A DNA stretch of 52,557 bases from assembly GCF_029960115.1 (NCBI RefSeq), contig NZ_JASCOZ010000010.1, forward strand, positions 1 to 52,557, in the 5' to 3' direction. Positions 10,394 through 19,487 of this stretch are shown in pieces; positions within the stretch are counted from its first letter, which is position 1, and each line of letters opens with the position of its first letter. The position numbers were made by a program, and so were the translations under genes. The DNA comes from Stenotrophomonas sp. PS02289 (GTDB lineage: Bacteria > Pseudomonadota > Gammaproteobacteria > Xanthomonadales > Xanthomonadaceae). The notes below the pieces were generated by a model. The model ran no database searches. It had not been told where the DNA came from and saw nothing but the letters and a program-made list of their open reading frames with translations.

Positions 10394-10470
10394 GGAGCGG
10401 TAGTTCAGCTGGTTAGAATGCTGGCCTGTCACGCCGGAGGTCGCGGGTTCGAGTCCCGTCCGCTCCGCCA
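10394..10470 (+). tRNA. tRNA-Asp (GTC), copy 2
   Basis: Same sequence as copy 1, with GTC anticodon and encoded CCA. Confidence 0.95.
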
Positions 10471-10558
10471 GTTTCAAAAAAATCCTCGAAAAGTGTTAAT
10501 TCGGGGTAGGTTTTCTTCACATCTTCGGATATGATGAGCGCCTGCAAAGTTTCAGCGC

Positions 10559-10635
10559 GGAGCGGTAGTTCAGCTGGTTAGAATGCTGGCCTGTCACGCC
10601 GGAGGTCGCGGGTTCGAGTCCCGTCCGCTCCGCCA
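10559..10635 (+). tRNA. tRNA-Asp (GTC), copy 3
   Basis: Third identical copy. A TATGAT-like -10 at 10530-10535 precedes it, so it may have its own promoter. Confidence 0.95.
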
Positions 10636-10644
10636 ACTTTTGAA

Positions 10645-10676
10645 GGCCCCTGGTGAAAGCCAGGGGCTTTTCTTTT
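10645..10676 (+). terminator. Terminator after tRNA-Asp copy 3
   Basis: Stem GCCCCTGG/CCAGGGGC with loop TGAAAG, followed by TTTTCTTTT. Confidence 0.8.
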
Positions 10677-10756
10677 GCCTGCAGGGCAGGGCAGTTGGGG
10701 CGTGGCGCGAAGCGGGTTACACTGCCGGGCTCGCCAATCAGGCCTTGATTTCACTC

Positions 10757-12733
10757 ATGCTGCAGAAACTCCGCGACAAGACCTCGGGCTGGATCGTCAC
10801 CGTGATCCTGGGGCTGCTGATGATTCCCTTCCTGTTCGTGATCGACAACAGCTACCTCGGTGGCGTTGGCGCGCAGAACGTGGCCAAGGTGTCCGCTCCG
10901 CCGACCTGGTGGCGCTCGGCTCCCAGCTGGTGGCCGGCGTCGCTGCTGTGGGAACACCACGAGATCAGTGCCAACGACTTCCGCACCCGCTTCGAGCAGG
11001 CGCGCATGCAGGCGCGTACCCAGCAGGGTGAGGACTTCGACCCGCGCAAGTTTGAAAGCACCGAGACCAAGCTGGAAGTGCTCGATCAGATGATCGACGA
11101 GCAGGTCATGCGCCTGTCCGGCGAGCAGGCCGGCCTGGTCATCAGCGATGCCGCCGTGCGCGAAACCATCGCCTCCATTCCTGCCTTCCTCGACAAGGAC
11201 GGCAAGTTCGACGGTAACCAGTACCGTACGCTGTTGGCTGCCGGCAACCCGCCGCGCACGCCGGCGCAGTTCGAGGCGCAGGTGCGTGAGAACCTGCAGA
11301 CCGCGATTCTGCCGTCCGCGCTGCAGGGGTCGGGCTTTGTCACCGCCGCCGATGCCGATCGTCTGATGAAGCTGCTGGGTGAAACCCGCGACGTCGAACT
11401 GGCGGCGCTGCCGCCGGAAGAAGCCGCTGAACCGGCTGAAGTCACCGACGCGCAGATCAAGCAGTGGTACGACAGCCACACCAAGGATTTCCGCCAGCCG
11501 GAAACCGTCAGCCTGGAATACGTGGAGATCAATGCCGCCAATCTGCCGGCCGCCACCCCGGCCGACGATGCGACGCTGCGCAAGCGCTATGCCGATGAAA
11601 AGGCGCGCTTCTCCACCCCGGAAACCCGTCTGGCGTCGCACATCCTGATTGCCGCCGATGCCAACGATGCCGCTGCTGTGAAGGCCGCCGAACAGAAGGC
11701 CACGGCGCTGGCTGCCCAGGCCAAGGCACCCGGTGCCGACTTCGCCGCACTGGCCAAGGCCAATTCCGACGACACCGGCTCCAAGCAGGGCGGTGGCGAT
11801 CTGGGCTGGGTCGAACGCGACGTCATGGTCAAGCCGTTCGAAGATGCGCTGTTCGCCATGAAGGCCGGCGAGATCAGCGGGCCGGTGAAGACCCAGTACG
11901 GCTACCACGTGCTGCAGCTGCGTGAGGTCAAGGGCGGCCAGGAACGTCCGTTCGACGAAGTGCGTGACCAGCTGGCGGCCGAGCAGCTCAAGGCCGACAC
12001 CGAAGGCAAGTTCAGCCAGCTCAGCGGTCGTCTGGTCGACGAGGTCTACAAGAATCCGTCCTCGCTCACCGCTGCCGCCGAAACCGTGAAGCTGCCGGTG
12101 CAGACCATCGGTCCGTTCACCCGCGAAACCGCCAGTGGCATTGCGGCCAACCCGGCCGTGCTGCGCGCGGCGTTCTCGGAAGTGCTGACCCAGGACGGCA
12201 CGGTCAGCGACCCGATCGAGATCGCGCCGAATCACACCGTGATGATCCGCGTTACCGAGCACAGCCCGGAACAGGCCCTGCCGCTCGACAAGGCCCGTGA
12301 CCAGGTCATTGCGGCCGTCCGCGCCGACCGTACCCGCCAGGCCTCGGAGAAGGTCGCTGACGCGGTGCTGGCCAAGCTCAAGGCCGGTCAGACCCTGCAG
12401 GCCGTCGCCGCTGAGGACAAGCTGCAGGTCAGCCCGCTGCCGGGCCTGCCGCGCACCCAGCCGGTGCCGACCCCGGAAATCAACCGTGCGATCTTCGCCG
12501 CTGCGCATCCGGCCGAAGGCAAGCCGACTTACGGCAAGGTAGAGGTCCAGGGCCGTTACCTGATCTTTGCGGTCAACAAGGTCACGCCGGCCAACCTGGA
12601 AGAAGTGCCCGCCGAGCAGAAGCAGCAGTTCAAGCAGCAGCTCGAGCAGATTGACGGCCTGTCGGCCGGCCAGGACTTCGTCAAGGCCGCCCGCAAGCGC
12701 TTCAAGATCCAGACCGAAGAGGCAAATCTGTAA
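10757..12733 (+). CDS. ppiD: SurA N-terminal/parvulin peptidyl-prolyl isomerase, PpiD-like
   Basis: A 658-aa membrane-anchored periplasmic folding factor. The N-terminus MLQKLRDKTSGW precedes a single transmembrane helix (WIVTVILGLLMIPFLFVI, ~residues 12-30), giving a large periplasmic part. A SurA_N-like helical region follows, then a parvulin PPIC domain at ~295-395 (ASHILIAAD ... GGDLGWVERDVMVKPFEDALFAMKAGE ... YGYHVLQL). The C-terminal ~260 residues are a PpiD-type chaperone tail. PpiD in E. coli sits at SecYEG and helps outer-membrane protein folding. It follows hup, as in enterics. The in-frame extension to 10583 overlaps a tRNA and is rejected. Confidence 0.92.
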   Translation: MLQKLRDKTSGWIVTVILGLLMIPFLFVIDNSYLGGVGAQNVAKVSAPPTWWRSAPSWWPASLLWEHHEISANDFRTRFEQARMQARTQQGEDFDPRKFESTETKLEVLDQMIDEQVMRLSGEQAGLVISDAAVRETIASIPAFLDKDGKFDGNQYRTLLAAGNPPRTPAQFEAQVRENLQTAILPSALQGSGFVTAADADRLMKLLGETRDVELAALPPEEAAEPAEVTDAQIKQWYDSHTKDFRQPETVSLEYVEINAANLPAATPADDATLRKRYADEKARFSTPETRLASHILIAADANDAAAVKAAEQKATALAAQAKAPGADFAALAKANSDDTGSKQGGGDLGWVERDVMVKPFEDALFAMKAGEISGPVKTQYGYHVLQLREVKGGQERPFDEVRDQLAAEQLKADTEGKFSQLSGRLVDEVYKNPSSLTAAAETVKLPVQTIGPFTRETASGIAANPAVLRAAFSEVLTQDGTVSDPIEIAPNHTVMIRVTEHSPEQALPLDKARDQVIAAVRADRTRQASEKVADAVLAKLKAGQTLQAVAAEDKLQVSPLPGLPRTQPVPTPEINRAIFAAAHPAEGKPTYGKVEVQGRYLIFAVNKVTPANLEEVPAEQKQQFKQQLEQIDGLSAGQDFVKAARKRFKIQTEEANL

Positions 12734-12747
12734 GGGTTCGCCATCTC

Positions 12748-12771
12748 GTAGAGCCGGGCTCTGCCCGGCTG
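12748..12771. repeat. SMAG-type REP palindrome
   Basis: GTAG followed by AGCCGGGC-TCT-GCCCGGCT. Same architecture as the element at 1256-1280, here just downstream of ppiD, a typical site for such elements. Confidence 0.65.
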
Positions 12772-12781
12772 GCGCAGAAAC

Positions 12782-12810
12782 AAAAAGGCCCGGCATTGCC
12801 GGGCCTTCTG
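12782..12810. terminator. Terminator between converging ppiD and mltD
   Basis: AAGGCCCGGC/GCCGGGCCTT stem with an ATT loop. On the minus strand it is followed by a T-rich run, so it chiefly serves mltD. It sits in the convergent gap. Confidence 0.75.
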
Positions 12811-12830
12811 CATTTCAGATGGCGCGGCGA

Positions 12831-14036
12831 TCAATCCTCGACGCGCAGCACCGCACCCGGCTTCAGCACGCTGCTGCCGGTCAGATTGTTTAGCGACAGC
12901 AGCGCCTTCAGCGGCATCCCATAGCGCTTGGCAATGGTCCAGGCCGACTCGCCGTTGCGCACCGTGTGCCGGCGCGCACGCGGGCGGTCAGCGGCACTGG
13001 CGACCGTGCGCTTGGCCGCCGGGGTGCCCGGCCGCGCGGTTGCGATGTCGGTTGCCGGGGCGTCCACCTGGGCCACCGCCACGGTGGTGTCCACCGGCGC
13101 ATGCGAGGCCGGTGCCAGCACCGTCGCCACGCCGCTGGGACGGCCCTTGCCGCTGGCCAGCGCCGGATTCAGACGTGCGATGCGTGCCGGATCCAGTTGC
13201 CGCTGTGCGGCCCACTGCTGCACGCTGGTGCCGGCGGGCAGGGTATGGCCCTTCAGCACTGGCACGGTGCGGTCCAGCGAGGCCATCACCGCCGGCGTGG
13301 TTTCCGCGTTTTCCAGCACGCAGGCCAGCGCGTGCAGCTTCTCGACATACGCATAAGTGATCGGCGACAGCCCCGGCAGCTCGGCAGGGCGCGCGTTCTG
13401 CGCGTTCATGCCGGCCTTGCGCAACGACTGCAGCACGCGGTACTCGCCGGCGTTGTAGGCCATGGTGGCCAGCCGCCAGTCACCGGCAAACATGCCGTGC
13501 AGGGTTTTCAGGTAGCGCACCGCGGCCTGGGTGGAATCCACTGCCGAGAGGCGACCGTCATAGCCATTGCTGACCTGTACGCGGTGGTTCTTGGCGGTGG
13601 TGGCGATGAACTGCCACAGCCCCGCCGGGCCCGCGCCATTGCGCGCGCTGGGGCGGTAGCCACTTTCCACGAAGGGAATCAGTGCAAATTCGGTCGGCAG
13701 GTTGGCCGCACGCAGCTCTTCCACCACGTAGCCGAACAGCACCAGCGCATCGTCGTCCTGGTTGGCCAGGCGCGAAGGCGCGTGGGCAAACTGCTTCTGC
13801 CAGCGCGGGCTGGTGGCCTCGACGTCGCAGGTCGGTTCGGCCAGGCCCTCGCGGAAGCTGGCGAAGATGTCCTGGCCATTGCGTACCGACGGCGAGGGCA
13901 GGGCAGCCGCATCCAGAGGCAGCTGGGTGATCCCTGCCAGGTTCTGGGTGAGGCCGGTGTTCAACGACTGGGCGCCCGCGCTGCCGGACATGGCCATGGC
14001 CAGACCCAGCGCGAGCGGCAGCAATCGCCGACTCAT
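12831..14036 (-). CDS. mltD: Membrane-bound lytic murein transglycosylase D
   Basis: A 401-aa peptidoglycan-cleaving lytic transglycosylase. A signal peptide spans residues 1-22 ([22 protein letters not shown]). The SLT domain shows the catalytic glutamate in PFVESGYRP and the [11 protein letters not shown] motif, then the [10 protein letters not shown] block. A LysM repeat ends the protein ([18 protein letters not shown] ... LLSLNNL). No lipobox cysteine is evident after the signal, unlike E. coli MltD. The start overlaps the stop of gloB by 4 bp, so the two are co-transcribed as gloB-mltD. Confidence 0.93.
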   Translation of the reverse strand: MSRRLLPLALGLAMAMSGSAGAQSLNTGLTQNLAGITQLPLDAAALPSPSVRNGQDIFASFREGLAEPTCDVEATSPRWQKQFAHAPSRLANQDDDALVLFGYVVEELRAANLPTEFALIPFVESGYRPSARNGAGPAGLWQFIATTAKNHRVQVSNGYDGRLSAVDSTQAAVRYLKTLHGMFAGDWRLATMAYNAGEYRVLQSLRKAGMNAQNARPAELPGLSPITYAYVEKLHALACVLENAETTPAVMASLDRTVPVLKGHTLPAGTSVQQWAAQRQLDPARIARLNPALASGKGRPSGVATVLAPASHAPVDTTVAVAQVDAPATDIATARPGTPAAKRTVASAADRPRARRHTVRNGESAWTIAKRYGMPLKALLSLNNLTGSSVLKPGAVLRVED

Positions 14037-14800
14037 GTCCTAAATCCGTCTTTCCAGCCACGCAGGCCGGCCAGCACATCCACTTCCGAAGTCAGCTCAC
14101 GGCCCAGATGGGCGCTGACCGCGGCCTGGATGGCCGGAGTATGGGTTCGCAGGAATGGATTGCATTCCAGCTCGCTGGCCAGGGCAACCGGCAGTGTGGG
14201 GCGTTCATCGCGGCGCATGGCCAGGGCCTCCTCATGGCGCCGCGCAAGCGCAGCGTTGGTGGGGTCGACATGCCGCGCGAAGACGGCATTTGACACGGTG
14301 TACTCATGCCCGCAGCACACAAGGAGTGTTGCGGGCAGGGACGCCAGTCGCTGCAGTGAAGCCAGCAACTGGGGCGGCGTACCTTCGAACATCCGGCCAC
14401 AGCCCAGGCTGAACAACGCATCGCCACTGAAAAGATGTTCAGCCGTGTGAAACGCGATGTGGGTTCGGGTGTGTCCGGGCACGGATACTACGTCGATCCC
14501 GACGCCCAATGCCTGAACGTGTTCACCATCGCCGACCCGGCGGGTGGCCTGGGGAATGCGCGGATCGTCCGGTGCCAGTACCGCCAGCCCGGGATAGTGG
14601 GCCTGCAGCTCGGCCACCCCGCCAATGTGATCGTTGTGGTGGTGGGTGAGCAGCACGGTGTGCGGACGCCAGTCCTGCTGCGCTGCCGCAGCCAATACCG
14701 GCGCGGCTTGACCGGGGTCGACCACGATGGCGTTGCCGTCTTCGGCGACCAGCGCCCAGATGTAGTTGTCCGCGAATGCGGGTAGGGCAATCAGTCGCAT
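14033..14800 (-). CDS. gloB: Hydroxyacylglutathione hydrolase (glyoxalase II)
   Basis: A 255-aa metallo-beta-lactamase-fold enzyme that hydrolyses S-D-lactoylglutathione, completing methylglyoxal detoxification in the cytoplasm. The dinuclear metal motif [10 protein letters not shown] is at residues ~52-61. Further ligands are in [11 protein letters not shown], the [15 protein letters not shown] block and [13 protein letters not shown]. Start [15 protein letters not shown] at 14800 matches the family; a longer in-frame start at 14851 does not. It is divergent from yafS with only 11 bp between the start codons, so the two promoters must overlap each other's coding sequence. Confidence 0.95.
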   Translation of the reverse strand: MRLIALPAFADNYIWALVAEDGNAIVVDPGQAAPVLAAAAQQDWRPHTVLLTHHHNDHIGGVAELQAHYPGLAVLAPDDPRIPQATRRVGDGEHVQALGVGIDVVSVPGHTRTHIAFHTAEHLFSGDALFSLGCGRMFEGTPPQLLASLQRLASLPATLLVCCGHEYTVSNAVFARHVDPTNAALARRHEEALAMRRDERPTLPVALASELECNPFLRTHTPAIQAAVSAHLGRELTSEVDVLAGLRGWKDGFRT

Positions 14801-14811
14801 AGAATTGGACC

Positions 14812-15456
14812 ATGCCCGCCGTGTCGCGCTCCCGTCAAGCGTCAGTCGCATCCTGGTTTGATACTGAACCGGGGCTGTCGCTGCGCGAGCTGGAGCGGCA
14901 ACGGCTCGCGCCGGTGCTGGCGACCCGCCCGGTCACGCCGTGGCTGTGGATCGCGCCGACGCCGGCCTGGACCCAGGATCCGCTGCTCCCCGGCCGCGGC
15001 ATCACCCTGCACCGGCAGGCGCTGGGCTACAGCGGGGATGCCCGCTGCGCGCTGCCGCTGCCGCTGCCCAGCGAGAGCGTCAACGCCATCGTGCTGCAGC
15101 ATGTCACCGCGCGCGATGCCGAGGCGTTGATCGCCGAATGTGAGCGCGTGCTGATGCCCGGTGGCCGCCTGTGGCTGTCCACGCTCAATCCGTTCAGCCC
15201 GTTCCGTCGCCAATGGCGCCGGCACGGGCTGGTGGTACGCACGCCGCAGCGCCTGCGCCACACCCTGGAACAGGCGGGATTGAGCTGCCAGGAGCTGACC
15301 TGGCTGGGGCCGATGTGGCACAACCGCTCGCCGGATCGCAGCAGCCTGGCTCCGTTGCGCGCGGCCTGCCTGTTCACCGCTGAAAAACGTACCCTGGCCC
15401 TGCCGGGCCCCACGCCACTGCCGGTTCGCCGTTGGCATGGCACCGTGGCGACCTGA
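14812..15456 (+). CDS. yafS: YafS-like SAM-dependent methyltransferase
   Basis: A 214-aa class I methyltransferase-like protein. The clearest feature is the [18 protein letters not shown] segment followed by [22 protein letters not shown], the motif IV/V region of the fold. The glycine-rich motif I is degenerate, with no DxGxGxG. E. coli has yafS at the same place, between gloB and rnhA, which supports the name. The substrate is unknown. It is followed 11 bp later by rnhA. Confidence 0.8.
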   Translation: MPAVSRSRQASVASWFDTEPGLSLRELERQRLAPVLATRPVTPWLWIAPTPAWTQDPLLPGRGITLHRQALGYSGDARCALPLPLPSESVNAIVLQHVTARDAEALIAECERVLMPGGRLWLSTLNPFSPFRRQWRRHGLVVRTPQRLRHTLEQAGLSCQELTWLGPMWHNRSPDRSSLAPLRAACLFTAEKRTLALPGPTPLPVRRWHGTVAT

Positions 15457-15467
15457 TCTGGAATTGA

Positions 15468-15920
15468 ATGAAGACCATTGAGATACACACCGACGGTTCC
15501 TGCCTGGGCAATCCCGGCCCGGGCGGCTGGGCCGCGCTGCTGCGCTACAACGCGCACGAGCGCGAGCTGACCGGCGGCGAAGCGCATACCACCAACAACC
15601 GCATGGAGCTGATGGCGGCCATTTCCGGCCTGGAGGCGCTGACCGAGCCCTGCAACATCGTGCTCTACACCGACTCCCAGTACGTGCGCCAGGGCCTGAC
15701 TCAGTGGATGCCCGGCTGGATCCGCAAGAACTGGAAGACTGCTGGCGGCGACCCGGTCAAGAATCGCGAACTGTGGGAGCGCCTGCATGCCGCCACCCTG
15801 CGCCACACCATCGACTGGCGCTGGGTGAAGGGACATAACGGCGATCCTGACAACGAACGGGTGGACCAGCTGGCACGCGATGCCGCGATCCGGATCCGCA
15901 ACGGCGCGGCGGTAAACTAA
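15468..15920 (+). CDS. rnhA: Ribonuclease HI
   Basis: A 150-aa endonuclease that degrades RNA in RNA-DNA hybrids (R-loops, primers). Catalytic acidic residues sit in [17 protein letters not shown] (Asp), [10 protein letters not shown] (Glu), LYTDSQYV (Asp) and the C-terminal [18 protein letters not shown] (His and Asp). Complete and typical in length. It is 4 bp from dnaQ, with which it is paired in many gammaproteobacteria. Confidence 0.98.
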   Translation: MKTIEIHTDGSCLGNPGPGGWAALLRYNAHERELTGGEAHTTNNRMELMAAISGLEALTEPCNIVLYTDSQYVRQGLTQWMPGWIRKNWKTAGGDPVKNRELWERLHAATLRHTIDWRWVKGHNGDPDNERVDQLARDAAIRIRNGAAVN

Positions 15921-15924
15921 GGCC

Positions 15925-16650
15925 ATGCGTCAGATCATTCTTGATACCGAAACCACTGGCCTGGAGTGGCGCAAAGGCAACCGCATCGTCGAAATCGGCT
16001 GCGTGGAACTGCTCGAGCGCCGTCCCAGCGGCAACAACTACCACCAGTACATCAAGCCAGACTGCGAGTTCGAACAGGGCGCACAGGAAGTCACCGGCCT
16101 GACCCTGGACTTCCTCGCCGACAAGCCGGACTTCGCGCAGATCGCCGAGGAGTTCCTGGCCTACATCGACGGCGCCGAGCTGATCATCCACAACGCCGCG
16201 TTCGACCTGGGCTTCCTGGATTACGAGCTGTCGCTGCTGGGTGACCACTACGGCAACATCGCCGACCGCTGCACGGTCATCGATACGCTGAAGATGGCGC
16301 GTGAGCGCTATCCCGGCCAGCGCAACTCGCTGGACGCGCTGTGTAAACGCCTGGGGGTGGACAACGCCCACCGCCAGCTGCACGGCGGCCTGCTCGACGC
16401 CCAGATTCTGGGCGACGTCTACATCGCCCTGACTTCCGGGCAGGAAGAGATCGGCTTTGGCAGCGCGGACGACGCGGTCAGTGGCGGCGTCCAGGCGATG
16501 ACCATCGACACCTCGCGTCTGCTGCCGCGCCCGCGCGTGGTCGCCACCGCGTCAGAAAGCGAAGCGCATGAGGCGCGTCTGGCCAAACTGCGCAAGAAGG
16601 CCGGTCATGCGATCTGGGATGGCCCGAAGGCCGAAGAGGCCGTGGCGTAG
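15925..16650 (+). CDS. dnaQ: DNA polymerase III epsilon subunit (3'-5' proofreading exonuclease)
   Basis: 241 aa. It starts MRQIILDTETTGLEW with the ExoI DxE motif. ExoII is in IIHNAAFDLGFLDYEL and ExoIII in HGGLLDAQILGDVYIAL (HxxxxxD). The C-terminal tail (~180-241) is the alpha-subunit binding region. It works in the replisome core to proofread DNA. It ends 3 bp before the convergent phosphatase gene. Confidence 0.97.
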   Translation: MRQIILDTETTGLEWRKGNRIVEIGCVELLERRPSGNNYHQYIKPDCEFEQGAQEVTGLTLDFLADKPDFAQIAEEFLAYIDGAELIIHNAAFDLGFLDYELSLLGDHYGNIADRCTVIDTLKMARERYPGQRNSLDALCKRLGVDNAHRQLHGGLLDAQILGDVYIALTSGQEEIGFGSADDAVSGGVQAMTIDTSRLLPRPRVVATASESEAHEARLAKLRKKAGHAIWDGPKAEEAVA

Positions 16651-16653
16651 TCC

Positions 16654-17358
16654 CTAGTGGCAACGCACCAGAATCACGGTGATGTTGTCCGACCCGCCGC
16701 CATCCAGCGCGGCCGCCACCAGGGTATCCACGCATTCCTGCGCGCTGGCATCGTCGTAGGCCAGGGTGCGGGCGATGCCGTGGTCTTCGACTTCCTCGGT
16801 CAGGCCGTCGCTGCACAGCAGCAGCTGCATGCCTGGGCGCAGCTCGCCGGTGGTGGTCGCCACGTTCAGGTGCGCCGGGTCGGTCACCCCCAGGGCCTGG
16901 GTCACCACGTTGCGGTGCGGATGCGCGCGTGCCTGTTCGGCGGTCAGGTTGCCCTGCGCCACCATTTCCTGGACCACGCTGTGGTCCTGGCTCAGCTGCG
17001 CCAGCTGGCCGTCGCGCCACAGGTAGGCGCGGCTGTCGCCCACCCAGGCCACCTCATAGCGGTTGCCCTGGACCCGCGCGGCCACCACGGTCGTGCCCAT
17101 CGGCAGGCTGTCATTGCGCCGGCGTGAGGTGCGGATGATTTCCTCGTCGGCAATGCGGATGGCCTGGGCCAGCGAAGCGCCCTGGCGGATCTCGCGCACG
17201 ATGGTTTCGCGTGCCAGCGCGCTGGCGACCTCGCCACAGGCATGGCCGCCCATGCCATCGGCCACCAGCCACAGCGCCAGTTCGCCGTCGCCGTAATAGG
17301 TGTCCTCGTTGAGGTCACGGCGCAGGCCGGGGTGGGTCAGGTGTCCAAATTCGATCAT
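16654..17358 (-). CDS. PP2C-family protein serine/threonine phosphatase
   Basis: 234 aa. Metal-binding and catalytic motifs of the PPM family are present in order: NEDTYYG near the N-terminus, LWLVADGMGGHACGEVAS, WVGDSRAYLWRDG, LLLCSDGLTE and GGSDNITVILV. It removes phosphate from Ser/Thr residues; partner kinase and substrate are unknown, with no kinase gene adjacent. Start MIEFGHLTHPG at 17358 is chosen because it begins the domain directly; the frame extends to 17421. It converges with dnaQ. Confidence 0.9.
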   Translation of the reverse strand: MIEFGHLTHPGLRRDLNEDTYYGDGELALWLVADGMGGHACGEVASALARETIVREIRQGASLAQAIRIADEEIIRTSRRRNDSLPMGTTVVAARVQGNRYEVAWVGDSRAYLWRDGQLAQLSQDHSVVQEMVAQGNLTAEQARAHPHRNVVTQALGVTDPAHLNVATTTGELRPGMQLLLCSDGLTEEVEDHGIARTLAYDDASAQECVDTLVAAALDGGGSDNITVILVRCH

Positions 17359-17471
17359 GGTCGGTGGCTTGCGGCGAAGGTATTGCGGGGAATAACGGCA
17401 TGATCGCGGCCCTGCGGACATCCGGCAAGCGATCGGGTCATACGAAATTCACCTGAAGGCGCGGCAATCGC

Positions 17472-17500
17472 TTGCCGTTCGCGCCCGCTCCCCGTATTAT
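17472..17500 (+). promoter_or_regulatory. Promoter of tRNA-Ser
   Basis: TTGCCG at 17472-17477, a 17-bp spacer and TATTAT at 17495-17500, 27 bp before tRNA-Ser. Confidence 0.65.
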
Positions 17501-17527
17501 TCGCGTCCCGGTTCGCCGGGACCATCT

Positions 17528-17618
17528 GGAGAGGTGGCAGAGCGGTTGAATGTACCTGACTCGAAATCAGGCAGGCGTTTATAGCGCCTCGGGGGTTCGA
17601 ATCCCCCCCTCTCCGCCA
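17528..17618 (+). tRNA. tRNA-Ser (CGA), island insertion target
   Basis: A class II tRNA with a long variable arm. Acceptor GGAGAGG pairs with CCTCTCC, the anticodon loop CTCGAAA gives CGA, the discriminator is G and CCA is encoded (17616-17618). Its last 15 bases plus GA are repeated at 52504-52520, so the island entered at the tRNA 3' end and kept the gene intact. Confidence 0.95.
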
Positions 17619-17620
17619 GA
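17604..17620 (+). repeat. attL core (17-bp direct repeat)
   Basis: CCCCCCTCTCCGCCAGA, the 3' end of tRNA-Ser, is identical to 52504-52520. With a tyrosine integrase at the far end this is the classic attachment-site arrangement. Confidence 0.85.
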
Positions 17621-17633
17621 TAATTGAACTAAG

Positions 17634-17657
17634 CCCTTGAGTTTCAAGGGATTTTTT
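17634..17657 (+). terminator. Terminator following tRNA-Ser in the island
   Basis: CCCTTGA/TCAAGGG stem with a 3-nt loop, followed by ATTTTTTC. It lies inside the island and would now end the tRNA-Ser transcript. Confidence 0.75.
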
Positions 17658-18007
17658 CATTTCTGGCTTGGCTAGTATGCCATCTGGTATGCCATGGGAA
17701 GCTGGTTGCTGCTGGACCATTCTGGACATCGTGGCGCCTATAAGCGGCGCGCATCGGCTTTGCTGGTCAAAGCGTTCGCATGCCAGTGCTTATGGCAGCT
17801 AATCCTGATACCTGTTGTGGCCTGATGGCCGCTAGTCGAGCTTATTCAGGTAGAGATGGGCTTCGAAGGAAGATGGTTATCAAAATGCAACCCTTGTGCG
17901 ATCATCATGCTAGTGTCCGGGTAGTTGCTGATGGATAGCAGGCTTTCCCCGATGGCTCCTACAAGGAATTGCTGACCCGGATGTGCGATCTTTCCGGGTG
18001 CACACGG
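17658..18007. other. Island left-end intergenic region upstream of brxR
   Basis: A 350-bp gap without a credible gene. It holds two tandem 12-mers (17672-17695), a 19-mer at 17711-17729 that is similar to 52402-52420, and a short inverted repeat TGCCA-N7-TGGCA at 17781-17797. The promoter and operator of brxR should lie here, but no -35/-10 pair stands out. Confidence 0.5.
17672..17695 (+). repeat. Tandem 12-bp repeats near attL (2 copies)
   Basis: CTAGTATGCCAT then CTGGTATGCCAT. The same units occur three times at 52341-52376. They are likely arm-type binding sites for the integrase or its excision factor. Confidence 0.65.
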
Positions 18008-18922
18008 ATGATGAACGAACGCTTCGCAGATTTGACCCAGCCACAGCGCGATCGTCTCGCGTTCGTGGAATTGCGCGTGCGCTTCATCGGGGAGATACGC
18101 CGTCAGGACTTGGTCACGCGGTTTGGCATCCAGTCCGCCGCCGCATCCAGGGACTTGGCGCTGTACAAGGAGTTGGCCTCGGGCAACATCGACTACGACT
18201 CCAAGGTTAAGTCCTACGTATTGGGGCCGGACTTCCAGCCCATCTTCGACTTCCCTCCGGAGCGGGTGCTGTCGTGGTTGACCCAGGGCTTTGGCGACGG
18301 TGAGCCTATGCGGCTCAAGGCATGGGTGATGAGCGAGAGCCCGTCACGGCTCGCGCATCCGGATCTGGACGTGCTAGCGAGCGTGACCCGGGCGATCCAC
18401 CAGGAGTGTCCGCTCGGCATTGAGTACTACTCCATCTCCAGTGGTCGCACCGAGCGGGAGATCGTCCCGTTCGCACTGATCGATAACGGTCTGCGCTGGC
18501 ACGTTCGTGCCTTTGACCGGAAATCGCAGGAGTTCAGGGATTTCGTCATCACTCGGATCAAGCGCCCGGCGGCGCTTAAGGGGCAGCCAGTGGCGCCCCA
18601 CGAAATGAGCGATCAGGATATTCAATGGACCCGGATCGTCGAGCTGGAGCTGGTGCCGCACCCGGACCAACCACGCCCCGAGATCGCGGAGATGGATTAC
18701 GGCATGACCGGTGGCATGGTGAAGATGAAGCTCCGGGCAGCGACTGCCGGCTACATCCTGCGCAAATGGAGCGTCGACTGCTCCGCAGACCATAGCCTTC
18801 GCGGGCCGGAGTACAGACTTTGGCTCAAGGACCACTTGGCCTTGTATGGCGTCAAGAACGCCGTGCTGGCACCAGGATATGCGCCTTTGGATGCGACTCG
18901 CTCGGGAGCGGAATGTGACTGA
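18008..18922 (+). CDS. brxR: BrxR: WYL-domain transcriptional regulator of BREX
   Basis: A ~304-aa regulator. The N-terminal winged helix begins ERFADLTQPQRDRLAFVELR, with RQDLVTRFGIQSAAASRDLALYKE as the likely recognition helices. A WYL domain follows at ~130-215 (GIEYYSISSGRTEREIVPFAL ... RWHVRAFD), then a C-terminal domain ending near YAPLDATRSG. BrxR proteins head many BREX loci and repress them by binding inverted repeats; WYL domains sense ligands. The start is taken at ATG 18008 (18011 equally likely) because family similarity begins there; the frame stays open to a TTG at 17969. It precedes the brx operon by 47 bp. Confidence 0.85.
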   Translation: MMNERFADLTQPQRDRLAFVELRVRFIGEIRRQDLVTRFGIQSAAASRDLALYKELASGNIDYDSKVKSYVLGPDFQPIFDFPPERVLSWLTQGFGDGEPMRLKAWVMSESPSRLAHPDLDVLASVTRAIHQECPLGIEYYSISSGRTEREIVPFALIDNGLRWHVRAFDRKSQEFRDFVITRIKRPAALKGQPVAPHEMSDQDIQWTRIVELELVPHPDQPRPEIAEMDYGMTGGMVKMKLRAATAGYILRKWSVDCSADHSLRGPEYRLWLKDHLALYGVKNAVLAPGYAPLDATRSGAECD

Positions 18923-18969
18923 GCAATGGATACCACTGCCTGCGCCGGCTGCGTCGGCAGAACAAACGA

Positions 18970-19485
18970 ATGACGAGAGTTGAGATGAAAGAATCCTACC
19001 TACCCACGTTGCTGCAAATGAGGCTCCTTGTGGGCTTCCTCGGCGAGCGTGCTCAGTGCGCCTGGTGGCCCACGGCGTTCTATGAGGCATCAAGCAAGCT
19101 CTTCCTGGAACCCGTCTTCTCGAAAACGTCTCGCCTTGCTCAGTATCACGGTGTGCTGGAAGCAGCCAGACGATTGCACGACGAGCATTTGAGCGTGGGT
19201 AGCTACCACCTGTTCCGGCTGCCTGAAGAAGTCGAACAAGACCTGCATGCGATCGTACAAAGCAGCGCGGGAGAAGAACTCGCCAGTCACACACCGCAGA
19301 GCAAAGAGGCTGCCCTGGATGCGTTGAAGCGCTTGGCCGCGACGAGCGGCACGTCCAGCGTGGGTCCAACGGCGGTCGGAAGCATCAAGGATATTGATTC
19401 CACCGACACCCTGAAGGCCATCGCGGCAGCCTATCTATCGGCGTTCACGCAGGACGCCAAAACATATCCGTATCTGGTGGGTTGA
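18970..19485 (+). CDS. BrxE-like BREX-associated protein
   Basis: A ~171-aa protein with no catalytic motif that I can name. Conserved-looking blocks are LRLLVGFLGERAQCAWWPT (written in the sequence as MRLLVG...), a FLEPVFSKT segment and HLFRLPEEVEQDLHAI. These resemble proteins labelled BrxE in BREX type 6 loci, from memory only. Start is ATG 18970; ATG 18985 preceded by GAGAG is also possible. It overlaps the next gene, brxA, at the stop codon and lies between brxR and brxA, so it is very probably part of the BREX operon. BrxE is not a standard member of type I systems. Confidence 0.55.
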   Translation: MTRVEMKESYLPTLLQMRLLVGFLGERAQCAWWPTAFYEASSKLFLEPVFSKTSRLAQYHGVLEAARRLHDEHLSVGSYHLFRLPEEVEQDLHAIVQSSAGEELASHTPQSKEAALDALKRLAATSGTSSVGPTAVGSIKDIDSTDTLKAIAAAYLSAFTQDAKTYPYLVG

Positions 19486-19487
19486 TC

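Noticed and set aside
10235-10635. Three near-identical 77-bp units that could suggest a repeat array or CRISPR
   Set aside because: Each unit folds as tRNA-Asp (GTC) with encoded CCA, and the spacers have terminators rather than uniform length. No CRISPR array or cas gene was seen in the window.
17355-17729. Minus-strand open frame across tRNA-Ser and attL
   Set aside because: It reads through the tRNA and the att core; its coding appearance comes from the high GC content.
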